Both the position numbers and the translations under genes were made by a program. Positions 46,229 to 64,000 of a DNA stretch of 64,000 bases are shown here, in pieces; position 1 is the first letter of the stretch; each line of letters starts with the position of its first letter. Below the pieces are notes generated by a model. It was not told where the DNA came from and searched no databases. It was given only the letters and a program-made list of their open reading frames with translations. Source of the stretch: Artemisia argyi (taxonomy: Eukaryota; Streptophyta; Magnoliopsida; Asterales; Asteraceae); contig CM060706.1 in NCBI GenBank assembly GCA_030686995.1, forward strand, positions 138,967,005 through 139,031,004, in the 5' to 3' direction.

Positions 46229-49200
46229 TGATTGAAACTAAACCACCAACTTAAATTGACCAAGGAATGGTCAACAAAGTCAAATAACCTAGATCAATGC
46301 TCCGGGTAATATAAGGTATCACCGGGTCGTTAAATCCCGTTGAGGTGTGAATTGTAACTTTAGCGTGCTTTGTGATCGGGTGTTTATTCACAGAAAGGGT
46401 TTGTTGTGAGAATTATTTGGAGATTATTAACAGAAATAGCTTAGGAAAGCTATGTGAATGATTATGGGAATTGAGGTTGAGAAGAAATCACTTTAAAACT
46501 TAAAAACCGTACGTTTGCTGAAAACGCGAACAAACGTACGAGGAATAAAAGTGAACGAAGTGATCTGAGAAGGCTACTGGTATGAAAATTAACTTTTTAC
46601 AAACCTAATGATGAGAGAAAATTTTTGGAAATTTAAAATTAATTTTTACACTAATTTTATCATTACTATTAATTAAATACTAATTTTCTAATTATTTTTA
46701 ATTAACTAAATTAACCTAAATTATAAATAAATATGAAATTAACTTGGAAAAATAAAAATTAAACTTAGAAAAATCTAAAATACTATAAAACTAATTTTAG
46801 AAATGAAAATGTATTTTTAAGACTATTTAATTAATTATTACTAATTATTAACTAATTATTAATCACTTTTTAATTATTTAAATTAACCTAAATTCTAATT
46901 AATTATTAAAATACACTAGAAAATTAAAAATAAAATTTGGAAAAATAAAACATAACTAAAAACTAATTTTAGAATTTAATTTATATTTTTCTGATTTTCT
47001 AATTAATTATTACTAATTATTAACTATTTAATAATTACTAGAAACTATTTTAAATTAAGAAAAATACTAAATGATGCAAGAAAAATCTGAAAAAATTACA
47101 AAAATTATTTTTACACACCAGAAGCCTAGGAAAATTATAAAAATGAGAATTGCTTATTAATAAGCTGAAGAATAAGCCAATTGGCTTAAATAGAAGCTAT
47201 CACTTCTATTAAGTTGGGCTTATTTGGGATTTTCTTTTTCCAAACTGCTTATTATAAGTTTTTAAGTAACTTTTGTGAAGTGGGTTTGACTGTGGTCAAG
47301 GAAATAAGCACTTCAAGTGCTTAAACCCTTGACAGTTGACTTTCCTTGACCAAGAGTGGAAATAAGCTCAAATGAGCTAATGTGGGGTCTATTTTGGTAA
47401 AAACTGATGCAAGCAAGTACAATGAACAAGTTTAAACAGATATCACACAAATAAGCTGATTAAATAAGCTAAAACACCGCAATAAGCTGTTTGCTTATTT
47501 GGTTCTGAGCCAGAAAAAGGGACAGACTTTGGGTGCAAATCTAGGTGGGGTCCACAAGTCTAGAGGTCAAACAAAAGGTCAATACTACTTCCCTGTTAGG
47601 AGGGGGGTTGTATGAAACCAAAATGGGTCAAGGGGACCCAATGGATTAGTCACAATGAGCCACCAAAGGTGTGGTGATGGCTGAGTGGTCTGTGCACAGG
47701 GCAAATAGCTTGCCCTGCAGGTTAGTTCAAAGGGTATTTTGGTCCACACAAAAAAATCACAAAAATATAAAAACTATGAAATTCATAAGTTCTACTGATA
47801 GAGTTAACACCCAAGAAGTTTCAGACCTCAAAACACAACACAAAATTCTATAAAAATCTTGCCATTTTTTGCAAAAATATGAACTATGCACTTTTGACTT
47901 TTTAGTAAAACTTGAGTTTTTGACTTTTGTGAATTTTAGATGATCATTACTGGTTGAGAGGTGTATAACAAGTAATATTACAACTAAATTAGGCTAAAGT
48001 GACTAATTATGAACCAGTTTAATGAATTTATGACTAACAATACCCTCACAGTTAACTGTGAGGGTGAAATGAGTATGATTTTGACTTTAGTTGAATTTGT
48101 AAGCAATAAAATTGTTCCCCTGACCTTGTATCTACCCAAGCAATAAACTGAAACACAGAGCTGTGTAAATAAACAAGTAGAGTAGCACAAACAGACTTCA
48201 ACCAAACACTCCTTTAAAAACAGTTATTGATGAAAATAAGGTTCAATCAAGTGCACAACACAACCTACTGATTACAACTACTTTTATAACTAATAATTAA
48301 CTAAGATAAGCAAAGATAAACTACTAATACTACTTGTTGCTAAGAAAATGAAGTTTGTGCTTACAAAGCCTTCCAAGCTAGGCTGCCAAGGACCAAAGAA
48401 CCAAATCAACCATCCTAATGACCTCCCATGAGGTCCCTAACCCACTGCCATCTACAATAAACAGTGCTCCTTGCTTTCTTCTTCCCTTTCACCAACTTTT
48501 TATTTTATTTTTATTTTTTTGTTATTTTTGCTATTTTTCTTAAACTGAGATAGAAACCTTTCACAACTTGAAAACTTATGTAAAACAGATGCAAGATGGA
48601 TTATATGAGTAGACAAACAACTATATATCAATAAGAAACTTGGAACAATGCTTTGAAATTTCTAAATTAACTTGAAAAATTGTAAAAGAGAATAAACTTA
48701 AAACTGATGCTTCATTAACTTAAAAACAGATTACATAAGTATAATTAGATACTACAATGACTTAGACTAAAAACTACACACACTAAAAGGCTCAAGTGAG
48801 CTACATATATATGAACGACATAAAAATTAAAGCCTAAGTCTTCCACATGGCTCCTTTTTGAATTCTGATAGTCCCAATCTCTTTTTGTTGACCCCTTGAC
48901 CAAATCCTCACCATTTAATTGCATCTTGATCAATCCTAGCCATTGATTGCCATTTTGGCGCCAAAACTTATACGGGGCTATATGAGTGGAACTGGTGGGG
49001 GTTGTTGTGGGGATTTATTGTGGTGGGAAAATTTGGTGAAGAGTATTAATTGTGGGGGGGGGGGGGACTGGTGAAAAAGGTGAGAGGAGGGGGGAAAGGT
49101 TTCCCTGGTTTTGTGGGATACGGTTGGGAGGTTGGGGGTGAGTCAAAGGGTCGTTTGACCGGAGGGATTTTATATTTAAAAAGGGAAACGGGCTAAGGGT

Positions 49201-49731
49201 TTGGGCCTGGGTAATGGAATTGGATTGGGGTTTGGTTTTGGGTTTTGATTAAATAAGGGTCCGGTTGGTATTTTAGTGAAACAAGGACCATTTTTGCAAT
49301 TTCCCCAAACATGAGGGATTTAAAGTGTAACTTTTCCACATTATACCAAGGACCAAATTTGTAATTTTCCAAACAAACCAAGAACCAATTTTGCCATTTT
49401 TGAAAACTTAGGGACTAAACATGTAATTTTGGAAAGTTTATGACCCAAGTGTAATTTTTATGATTTTTGACTTTTTAAAACCTTGGGTTGACTTTTCCTT
49501 TCAAAATAAATGCATAGGGACTAAAATTGACAAGTTTTGAAACTTGGGGGACTGAAACTGCCAATATTGCAAACTTTGTACGTTTTTTCTTTGTTTTTGC
49601 TCATTTTGCATTTAAAACACATAAAACACAATCCCTGGGATAATTTAAGTATTTTGATATCTTTTTGATTATTTTTGTATGTTTTGGCAGTTTAAATATG
49701 ACAAAAATGATGAGTGTTTGAGCATTCATCA
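46229..49731 (-). repeat. Athila 5' LTR (3,503 bp)
   Basis: Near-identical to 35666-39205. It lacks one segment of about 38 bp that is flanked by short direct repeats in the other LTR, as expected for a slippage or recombination deletion after insertion. It is followed by GCTTG (49732-49736). Confidence 0.95.
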
Positions 49732-49736
49732 GCTTG

Positions 49737-50881
49737 CTAAACCAGGTTCGCGCATTCCCTACCAATGTGGAGTTAAACATGTGGCACCACACTAGTTGTG
49801 GCCAATTTTCGATAGTAGCGGCTGATTCGAAAATTTTTAGGTGGTCATCAGGATCACCTGTCCCATCATATGTTTTAACATTGGCAGGCATGCGCCTTCT
49901 CTTTTCATCTGAATAATCGCTGATGCGTCGCGTGAATGTGTCGATCTATTGGCGGCGCCAAGGAAGAGATATATCTTCATCTTCTATATCGAGATGTCTT
50001 CTCCTGGACTTCCAGTGTCCTGTTTCCTCGTCCTCGTTGTCCGAGGAGTCACTTGAGGAGGAGTCGGCCCTTTTGCGGCGTTTACGCTGTTTTTCCTCGG
50101 AGTCCGAGCTTGAGGGGCTTCCACTTGGGGAGGGCTGTCTCCCCAGCCTATCATGAATTCTTCTGCAACTAGACCTTGAAGGGCTCTCGCTCGGTGAGCG
50201 TTGCCGTCCAAGTCTGTCCTGGATCCTGCGGCTACCAAGTCTAGCATGGACATTGGTACGCCTTCCATCAACTTCATGCTCCTCTGAGTACTGCGAATTA
50301 GATGCTTCATCATCCGTAGCCCTCCTTCCGATTCTAGTGAACACCGGAAGTCGGCGGGTATCCTTTTCGCGCATCTCCTTCTGATAGCGCGGTGGGGGTG
50401 CTTCGTACTCAGGGCCAAAGTTGAGCCAGGCTTGTAGGCTCATACTTGACCTTCTTCTTGCTTCCTCTTGCATGAGGGCAATTAAGGTTTCGTAATTTTG
50501 GGATACAAAATTACTTAGTGTGAACTCAGGCGCATCCTCCTCTACCGCGAGGACATCTGTTTCCACGTTAGGTCCCCTATTTCGATTAGGCGCGCATGGT
50601 GGCACAGTGTTGTCCACAGTGGGTGTCGTTTGATGGGGAGTAGTGAAGAAAGTGCGCTGAAGATCTTCAGCGCTTGGGGCTACCGTAGTGGCCTGGGTAA
50701 TCCCCGTGGGCAACTCTACCATTGGGAGAATTAGAGTTGGGCCCGATTCTTGGTGACCAGGCGTACTGGTTGTTCCAGAAGCCTGTTTAGGGGTCGGATC
50801 TTGATGCTTCCTCCTCTGGGGGTCACCGTGTGTTTTTTCCAATTGCGGAGTCCGCTGGCTAGAGTTTTTATGCTTCGTCAT
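49737..50881 (-). pseudogene. gag: Tat element gag, 5' part
   Basis: The start codon is taken as ATG 50881-50879 (MTKHKNSSQRTPQ), 20 bp after the primer site. An upstream ATG at 50971 lies within the LTR and would translate the primer site. The N-terminal region is acidic and Arg/Ser-rich. After a TAG at 49946-49948 the frame continues into the gag core (MPANVKTYDGTGDPDDHLKI, then ARTWFSKL), cut by the Athila element in the Lys-Leu codons. The rest lies at 35,665 and below. Confidence 0.88.
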
Positions 50882-50900
50882 TCTAGTTCTTAGTGTAGGG

Positions 50901-50917
50901 TCCCACGGATGGCGCCA
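50901..50917 (-). promoter_or_regulatory. Tat element primer-binding site
   Basis: TGGCGCCATCCGTGGGA, five bases inside the 5' LTR. The TGGCGCC start is typical of gypsy primer sites; I do not assign the tRNA. Confidence 0.7.
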
Positions 50918-50922
50918 CTTGT

Positions 50923-51405
50923 TGATACAAAAGTTGGGCGTTCCTTGTTTGAGTTCCTGTTCTCGTACCAATCAGATCTTAATGCTTGAGACCTGCGCAC
51001 TAAGAAAGAAAACAAACACCGTTAGGCTTATCGTGGGATTGTCTCCCACGATTATCCTCCGGCGTGAGAGTAAGTAATCGGTTTTAGGGTTGTATTGAAG
51101 AGTTAGGGTTGCAGATCGTACCTCAATGAGAGTCGTGATATTCTTTATATAGGCACGAAATCCTTGTAGATTTCATGTTCCTCACTCTTCGGCGTATCAC
51201 GCCTATCCGGTCTATGGATCTCTATCCCATAAATAAGAGATCCTTATCTAGACCATAAATAATGTATTTGGATTTGGGCTTTCGTGAGCTTAAACCGTTA
51301 GCATGGTAGCCCAAATCATTGTTATGATAGCCCACTCATGGTGGGCTTGGGCGTTAGTAATGTTCATTAATTGGGCTCGTGACCCGAATATGGACTATAC
51401 GTCAT

Positions 51406-51407
<2 letters not shown>
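50923..51407 (-). repeat. Tat element 5' LTR
   Basis: 485 bp, matching 24727-25210. Its outer border runs into (TA)n. Seven differences to the other LTR were counted in the first 160 bp. Confidence 0.93.

Positions 51408-51916
<509 letters not shown>

Positions 51917-51997
<81 letters not shown>
51917..51997. repeat. (TA)n microsatellite
   Basis: Pure TA between Micron-like copy 2 and the right-end block of the PIF/Harbinger element. Confidence 0.95.
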
Positions 51998-52000
<3 letters not shown>

Positions 52001-52199
52001 ATCGTGGCTTAACTCCACGTTAAACCTTTAACACCCATCGTTAACGCCTAATTTAATGCACAAGATGCAACGGTTAACGCAAGGTTAACATGCGTTAACC
52101 TGGCTTTAACGCAGGTGCAAAGTGACGAATGCGAATGCTCTTACATTATCGTAAAGTGATAAACTATACAACCTCATCAAATGTCCAACATTAGGTACA

Positions 52200-52513
52200 A
52201 CAAGGAGACAACCTAGTTTGTGGATGCTTGAGGATCCCGTATATTGCACCATCGTTTGGTGGCTGTGAAAGCATAGTGGCTCAGCTGGCCATTATGTCTT
52301 ATTGGCAAGTCCACTACAATTTTTTTTGGGTGTTTATGATGGGTTATAAACTTACATAGGCATGTTTGAAGTTTTCATTTTTTTCAACAGGGGTTGCAGT
52401 CGGTTGGATAGGGCTAAGTATATGGGATTATGGACAACCTTGCTCCCTTCAGCTTTGGAATCGAAGACATTGATGACCTCATGACTGATGTCCTGGAGGC
52501 TTTTGAGACATGA
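52200..52513 (+). pseudogene. CGS-like: 3' fragment of a cystathionine gamma-synthase-like gene
   Basis: Two decayed exons are readable. Near 52,215-52,310, after a FVDA remnant and a 1-base shift, one frame gives IPYIAPSFGGCESIVAQLAI and MSYW. Near 52,410-52,513 it gives DRAKY, then after a small shift IMDNLAPFSFGIEDIDDLMT and DVLEAFET followed by TGA. In PLP-dependent Cys/Met metabolism enzymes of the cystathionine gamma-synthase type the C-terminus has the same order (KIPYIAPSFGGCESIV..PAIMSYW, then NLVRFSFGIED). TAG and TGA codons and two frameshifts rule out function. It lies tail to tail with PHO1, 140 bp away. Confidence 0.8.
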
Positions 52514-52653
52514 CTGCAATATTGTTTATAAGTACTGAGTGCCATTTTTATGATATATAGGATAATATATAAGAGAGAATGCATGGAAATGCATTAGAAA
52601 TGAAACCGATAATCATACAAAGTTGTTTCTACATTACATAATGCCATAATGGA

Positions 52654-59165
<6,512 letters not shown>

Positions 59166-60802
59166 TTTGGATTATTTTTTTTCAAGTTGAAGCAGATTGG
59201 TTAAGGAATTTTCTTTTATATGAAATAGCAAATGGAAGAGGGTAAGGTTGTCACGCCATTGATAGTTGTCATTTATTTATTTATTTTTATTATTTTTTTT
59301 ATTTTACTATTTTTTATTTTTATTTTGTTTGTACTTTTTTTTCAAATTCATTTTTTTTAAAGTATTTCTTGAAATTTTTGGACATTTTAGCCCCTTTTAC
59401 CTAATAATTTTTTTTTTCCGAATGGTCAAAATGTCACATAGTACCTTAAAAATGACGAATTTGAAATAAAAGTACCAATAAAAGCAAAAAATTTTGTTCG
59501 CTACCCACAAAAAAGGTAACAAATATGATAATTTTTTTAATCATTTACCCTATTGATAATAACCCTGTGAGTTTGGTTTAAACATTATTTAATAAATAAT
59601 GTTTTTAAAGATTAATTTCATACATACTCAAATTATAAATATTTAATACATAATGTGCAATATTTTCAATGCATGTTTAGATGTATATGAATTTTTCAGC
59701 TAAAAAAATGGAGAGATATGAAAATACCTCTTTTTTTAAGTAAAACTTTATCATTTTTATGAAAACGTGATTTCAACACGTATAATTAAAATAAGTGAGT
59801 TTTTAATTGGGTACACTAATATCAATTGAGGTTATATTTAAAAATATTATTAAATAAGGCAATCTTAAATGTTGTTAGTAAATCCCGTTCTTTAATTACC
59901 AGAATATTTAAAATATCTTTAGCAAAAGATAGATTGTTTAAAGATTATATATCCAAAAGATGATGTCAAAATAGTTTTTTTATCAATACAAAGTATCATT
60001 GATTTGAATATATAAATATTATATTTTGTCCGCAGGCAACTGTGCATAATTGACATGTATTAGATTTAGAACTCGTACACGTACATTTTACACGGTTTGA
60101 TCACACATAGTAGTATAATGAGTAATAATATTTAAATAGTTTTTGTTTTGATATTAAATACTCTGATAATTTATAAATTATAGTTTGTAATGTTTAAAAT
60201 TTTTCTAGAAAATTATAGTAAATTTTTAATATTATATAGTTATAATATTAGTGTACGTATAATTTTTTTACATATTTTTTACATTATGTACGTGTTAATA
60301 ACTTAGTATCGATTAATATATTATTTAGAATTTTGTTGTACGAAGAATTTTACTTTATTTAACTGTTATGTTGTTTGTATGATATTGTTTAAATTTAAGT
60401 ATTAACTATTGATAACATGTACTACACATTATATGTATTTAATAGTGCATAATGACATTCAAAAAATATGTGTCATTATTATATATAGAATCTCGTATAT
60501 TTATTTTCATCTCACAGTAACGTGTGAGGAAATGCTTTCATTTTAATACTTATTTCCTATGATAATAAGTTAAGCCGATTTTTAAACTTGTGCACGAACT
60601 AAACGTGTAAAGAGAAATAACATGAGTCGCTATTAAATGTAGGCAGTTAAAAAAGAATGCTTTATCTGGATGATCTATTAAAAATGAATAATATGAGTCG
60701 TTCGTATATCTATAATCTTGTGTATTCGTTTACATGTCAGTATATCACAGTAATTCGTGTTTTTTGATATATATTTATAATTTTGTGTAAATACACTCGT
60801 TT
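59166..60802. other. AT-rich intergenic region upstream of PHO1
   Basis: It contains the PHO1 promoter on the minus strand and T-rich low-complexity DNA (59,270-59,420). No further gene or element border was recognised. Confidence 0.45.
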
Positions 60803-62486
60803 TGTTAGTGCAAATATTACGATATTTAAACTAAACGGTTTCTTCGGTTTTAATGATGACAAACATGTAACTTGTATTGCATAACGTAAAATACGCAAGT
60901 TACTTGTTTACACAAATCATCAATCAATACTTATATTAACATCTCTCGACATCTCAAGTATGCTTCAACAAAGTCGTAGATTTCCATCCCGACGTAAATC
61001 ACTCAAGGTATGAACAAACAAATCTACAACTTGACTAATGATCAAAGGATTATATTTTTCTCCAAACTTCACATTTTTAATGTGACAAAACATTTTGTCA
61101 AAAATACATTTTACAAATTATTTTTAAATTAAAAAGAAATGTTTTAATTTGAAAAATAAGTTTAAAATCACCAACAGTTATTTTTCCCACCAAAACAGCT
61201 CCAAACATCCCCAAATAAACCTTCCCCACTAAAAACAAAAAGAGGAGTGTTTTTGGACTCGACGGTACACTAAATACCCGACGGCACCACTAAATTTAGT
61301 GGTACCTTGGTACCGTCGGTCTGAAAATTTGAGTTTTGGCTGCCTATAAATAGTGGATCATTTTACACCTAAAAGAATGAATTTCTTCACACACTTTTCT
61401 CTGGTCAAAACTAGTTTCATATCGATTAATCTCTTTGATCATGTAACTAGTTTTCTTTTGTTTGAAGAGTGATCCTTTCATCCAACCAAAGATCACCTAC
61501 ATACCTCTACTAGTCAAGAGAAGAACAGAAAGTATCAGGAAGATACAAGGTGTTAGAGTCTTTGTGTAGTGCACTTGCATTACTTACTAGTTTGCTTGAT
61601 TGTATCTTGATATACATCAAGTGTCATAGTCTTGTTTACTCCTCTAGTGTTGATCATTGTGATCTTGTTGAGATCTTGGAGATCTCTTGTAGCTTGTGTG
61701 CTAGTGTGTCTTGATCAAGTGGATCAAAGGTAGATTGGATAGATCAAGTATGGATCATGTGGATCTTGTAAGGTGTGTGATTTGTGAAGATCGGGTAGAT
61801 CATGAGTAGATCGGGTAGATCGAGTATAGATCATGTGGATCTTGTAGCTTGTGTGACTTGTGAGGATCGGGTAAATCATGGTAGATTGGTACTAGCTAAG
61901 ATTATTACTCGACATCTAGCTTAGTGTCGGAAAATAACGTAAGCGACGCGGTTTATGTGTTAAGGCCTTAAAACACAAGGTTTGTTATGTTGGGCAATAA
62001 AACATAATGGGTTTGGTTGTACCCGAAGAAGAACTCGACGTCTAGCTTAGTGTCGGAAATATTGTAAGTAATGTTGTATGGTTTTCTCCGCCGTGAAGGG
62101 AGCTTGTTGATTAGTGAAGTAACTCTCGAGTTGGGTACTCGGGGAGTGGAGTAGGGCGAAGAGGAGCTTCGTAACTGAACCACTATAAATCATCTTGTCC
62201 GATTTGCACTTTCTTTACTTATCTCTTTACGTTTATCTTTGCATTTACCGTTTTATATTTATATTTGCATTGCGTTTATGTTTGTGTAGTTTGATGCTTA
62301 TATGATGTTGATTATGTTTGTGTCATGGCTTGATTGTGTTTGTGGTGTAGTTCACTTCATATTATCTCTAGTTGTTGTATGACCAATATTGATACTTTCC
62401 ATATTACATCACACTTGATTGGTCATTTGATACAAAAGTTTTTAAGTTTTAAATGGAAACGTATTCACCCTCCTCTACGGTTTTCA
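60803..62486 (+). repeat. Ty1/copia 5' LTR (about 1.7 kb)
   Basis: The right border is fixed by TTTTCA followed within five bases by the tRNA-iMet primer site TGGTATCAGAGC. A TATA box TATAAATA lies at 61345-61352. The interior contains GATCGGGTAGATC repeats (61.79-61.87 kb) and two copies of CTAGCTTAGTGTCGGAAA about 120 bp apart (61,917 and 62,042). I place the start at TGTTAGTGCAAATATTACG because it is the first TGTTAG-type LTR start upstream; this border is less certain. The length suits SIRE/Maximus-type copia elements. Confidence 0.72.
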
Positions 62487-62490
62487 TAAT

Positions 62491-62502
62491 TGGTATCAGA
62501 GC
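62491..62502 (+). promoter_or_regulatory. Copia primer-binding site (tRNA-iMet)
   Basis: TGGTATCAGAGC, complementary to the 3' end of initiator tRNA-Met, the standard primer site of plant Ty1/copia elements. Confidence 0.9.
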
Positions 62503-62847
62503 CACGTCGCTCAAATTTTTAAGACACATGGTTTTCAAAATTAAGCACGATCCATGTATCAAATTGCCGATGAAGTTGGACTATATATGAAAAGTATTTA
62601 CATGCTTAATACTTACAAGTTTTGTTGTTTAGTATACTTTGTCATACTAGCTTAAAGGTTTTCTTAAACCCGATATCTAGTTTATTAAGTCTTACATCTT
62701 TTTGTTACGTCAAATACTTGTTTGAAATGAGAAAATTAGTTTATGCCAAAACTGTAACATCAGGTCATGGCACCGTTAAATACAACAGACGGTACTGTAA
62801 GATACTCATAATGATTAACATGTATGGTCTTGAGTTATGGTTCAAAT

Positions 62848-63645
62848 TGTAGGAGTTTATAGAGAGAAAGTGAGATGTGGGAGACTTCTAGTGAGAGAAA
62901 TAGAAATGTATTAGATTGAAAGTATGAGAAGTTCCAACCAAGGTTTTCAAGATCGGGATCCTACCCAGGATCGTTTTCGTCTTTGCAAGATCGTGATCGT
63001 AAGATCGGATCGGGATCGTAAGATTCTACTATAATGTTATTTTCTTAATAGTTTTTGTAATATTATACAAATTTACAAATTATTATATATTATAAAAACA
63101 AAATTATATGAATGTTGCATCAAAATGTTGTCATAAATTATGATTATGAAATGTTTAATAAGATTAACATGTTGTTTTTCAAATTCTATAAAAAATAATC
63201 TAGAAATGTTCAGTTTTTTAGTTTGTTATCCGAGAAAAGTAGGATCGGATCGGATTAGATCCTAAGATCCTATGGTCAAGATCGGGATCCTATAAGATCT
63301 TAAGCTTTCAAAGATCCTATGTAAGACCCGGATCGTTTTTGCTTTGCAGTATCGTAAAATCGTAAGATCCTAAGATCAGGATCGGGATCCTGAAAACCAT
63401 GGTTCCAACCCTCTCCCTTGGGTGGGAGAGGGTATATATACTACAATACTTGGTGCTCCATGAAACGAGCTGTAGAGTGAGCTGACAGAGGGTAAAGACC
63501 CGACCCACTCTACGAATACTGTTTACATGCATTAACTACTAATAAACTACGTACTAACTATAATAAGGATAATTCTACGAGCTACGTAATACTGAGCAAT
63601 ACTTGGGGTGACCGAGTCTTTAATTGAATATTCGTATTCCTAACA
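62848..63645 (-). repeat. Second copia LTR (3' LTR of a minus-strand element), carrying a MITE
   Basis: On the minus strand a purine tract AGGGGGAGAT is followed by TGTTAGGAATACG, a typical copia 3' LTR start (63645 downward). A plausible end is TGTAGGAGTTTATAGAG at 62848 on the plus strand. Without the inserted MITE and its duplication the LTR is about 327 bp. GGTATATATAC near 63,430 may be its TATA region. The body of the element would lie to the right, outside the window. The left border is tentative. Confidence 0.55.
62939..63401. mobile_element. hAT-like MITE, 463 bp, 8-bp TSD
   Basis: The ends CAAGGTTTTCAAGATCGGGA and (inward) CATGGTTTTCAGGATCCCGA are inverted repeats. Exact duplications GTTCCAAC lie at 62931-62938 and 63402-63409. 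The arms are full of GGATCGGGATC motifs; the centre is AT-rich. Confidence 0.85.
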
Positions 63646-64000
63646 ATCTCCCCCTAAGGGAGGTCACCCCAGAAGATAAGTATTGAATTCTTGCATTCTT
63701 GAAATCTTGTAGCTCGTAGACTTTGATTCTTCAAACATATCTTTGTACTTTCAGCAGCAGATTCTAGAAGACTTGTTCAATGAGTTGGATGATCTTTGGC
63801 ATTACTTCGGGTTCATCATCTAAATGAGTGTCTGAAAGTCATCTTTGAGTAGTAACGTCTCCATGTGATAAGAGCATCTTTGTGTTGGCATGCTCACACT
63901 TTTCAGGATCATGATCTTCTGCATCAGAGTTGTGGAAGCATATATGAGGCCCAATCAATGATCATGATTTCTTAGATTGTGATGTCGAAGTGTGAGCATG
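63646..64000 (-). other. 3' internal part of the second copia element
   Basis: Starts with the purine tract on the minus strand (CTCCCCCT on plus). No pol reading frame is visible here. GCATGCTCACACTT (63,879) and AAGTGTGAGCATG (63,988) form an inverted pair about 100 bp apart. Confidence 0.4.

Larger units (their letters stand above)
35666..49731 (-). mobile_element. Athila-type Ty3/gypsy retrotransposon, structurally complete
   Basis: LTRs at 35666-39205 and 46229-49731 enclose a 7-kb interior read on the minus strand. The primer site TGGCGCCGCTGCCGGGGA (46223-46206) differs at one base from the tRNA-Asp complement used by Athila elements. A tract AGTGTGGGGGAT lies beside the left (3') LTR. 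TSD is GCTTG on both sides. Long LTRs, tRNA-Asp primer, a gag of Athila type and a DLGAS protease motif agree on the lineage. Gag-pol is broken by three stops and a frameshift, so this copy cannot encode a full polyprotein. No env-like ORF is present. By eye the first 400 bp of the two LTRs differ at about ten positions. Confidence 0.95.
24727..51407 (-). mobile_element. Ty3/gypsy LTR retrotransposon, Tat/Retand type, split by an Athila element
   Basis: LTRs of 484 bp (24727-25210) and 485 bp (50923-51407) both run TGATACAAAA to ACGTCATCA. Transcription is on the minus strand. The primer site TGGCGCCATCCGTGGGA (50917-50901) follows the right LTR, and a purine tract ACTGGGGGGACA precedes the left one. 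Order on the minus strand: gag, protease, reverse transcriptase, RNase H, a second (archaeal-type) RNase H, integrase, then a long 3' region carrying a plus-strand spliced gene. The double RNase H and antisense gene are hallmarks of the Tat lineage. Without the 14-kb Athila insertion it is about 12.6 kb. It sits inside (TA)n, so the 5-bp duplication is ambiguous (TATAT/ATATA). I noticed about 16 LTR differences by eye. Confidence 0.92.

Overview
This is a plant nuclear window. It has intron-containing genes with GT/AG splice sites, plant-specific families (R2R3-MYB, P-class PPR, PHO1, CML) and dense plant transposons. The gene set and repeat style suggest a eudicot, perhaps Asteraceae, but the sequence does not prove the family. 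No CRISPR arrays, operons or rRNA were seen; tRNA genes were not systematically searched for.

Host genes, left to right: (1) the 5' part of an EF-hand calcium sensor of CML45/46 type on the minus strand, cut by the window start; (2) an intronless mitochondrial-type PPR protein (about 6.76-10.17 kb, +); (3) a three-exon MIXTA-like R2R3-MYB of subgroup 9 (14.68-16.38 kb, +) with the classical 133/130-bp first exons; (4) a ten-exon PHO1-family SPX-EXS phosphate exporter (59.17-52.65 kb, -), for which I could place every intron boundary and read an open frame of about 759 codons. Two decayed fragments of other host genes are present: a VARICOSE/EDC4-like exon near 2.4 kb and the C-terminal end of a cystathionine gamma-synthase-like gene near 52.2-52.5 kb.

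The middle (22.3-52.1 kb) is a nest of transposons. A PIF/Harbinger element with a dead transposase appears to be split by a (TA)n microsatellite carrying Micron-like palindromic MITEs. A Tat/Retand-type Ty3/gypsy retrotransposon (24,727-51,407; 484/485-bp LTRs) sits in that microsatellite. Its gag gene is in turn split by an Athila-type element (35,666-49,731; LTRs of about 3.5 kb; TSD GCTTG). Both retrotransposons read on the minus strand and are broken by stops and frameshifts. Between its pol gene and its 3' LTR the Tat element carries a plus-strand four-exon gene with its own TATA box, a G-box palindrome and a hairpin near the predicted transcription start. This is the most unusual unit in the window.

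The rest is littered with small non-autonomous DNA elements whose ends and target-site duplications can be read directly: Tourist/PIF-like (937, 5579, 6189, 14140), Stowaway-like (5848), hAT-like (12116, 17580, 19051, 62939) and a MULE-like element with 9-bp TSD inside PHO1 intron 1 (56768). Three Micron-like copies flank or sit inside (TA)n runs, one of them in PHO1 intron 5. The right end (60.8-64 kb) holds a copia 5' LTR with a tRNA-iMet primer site and, apparently nested in it, a second copia LTR of opposite orientation.
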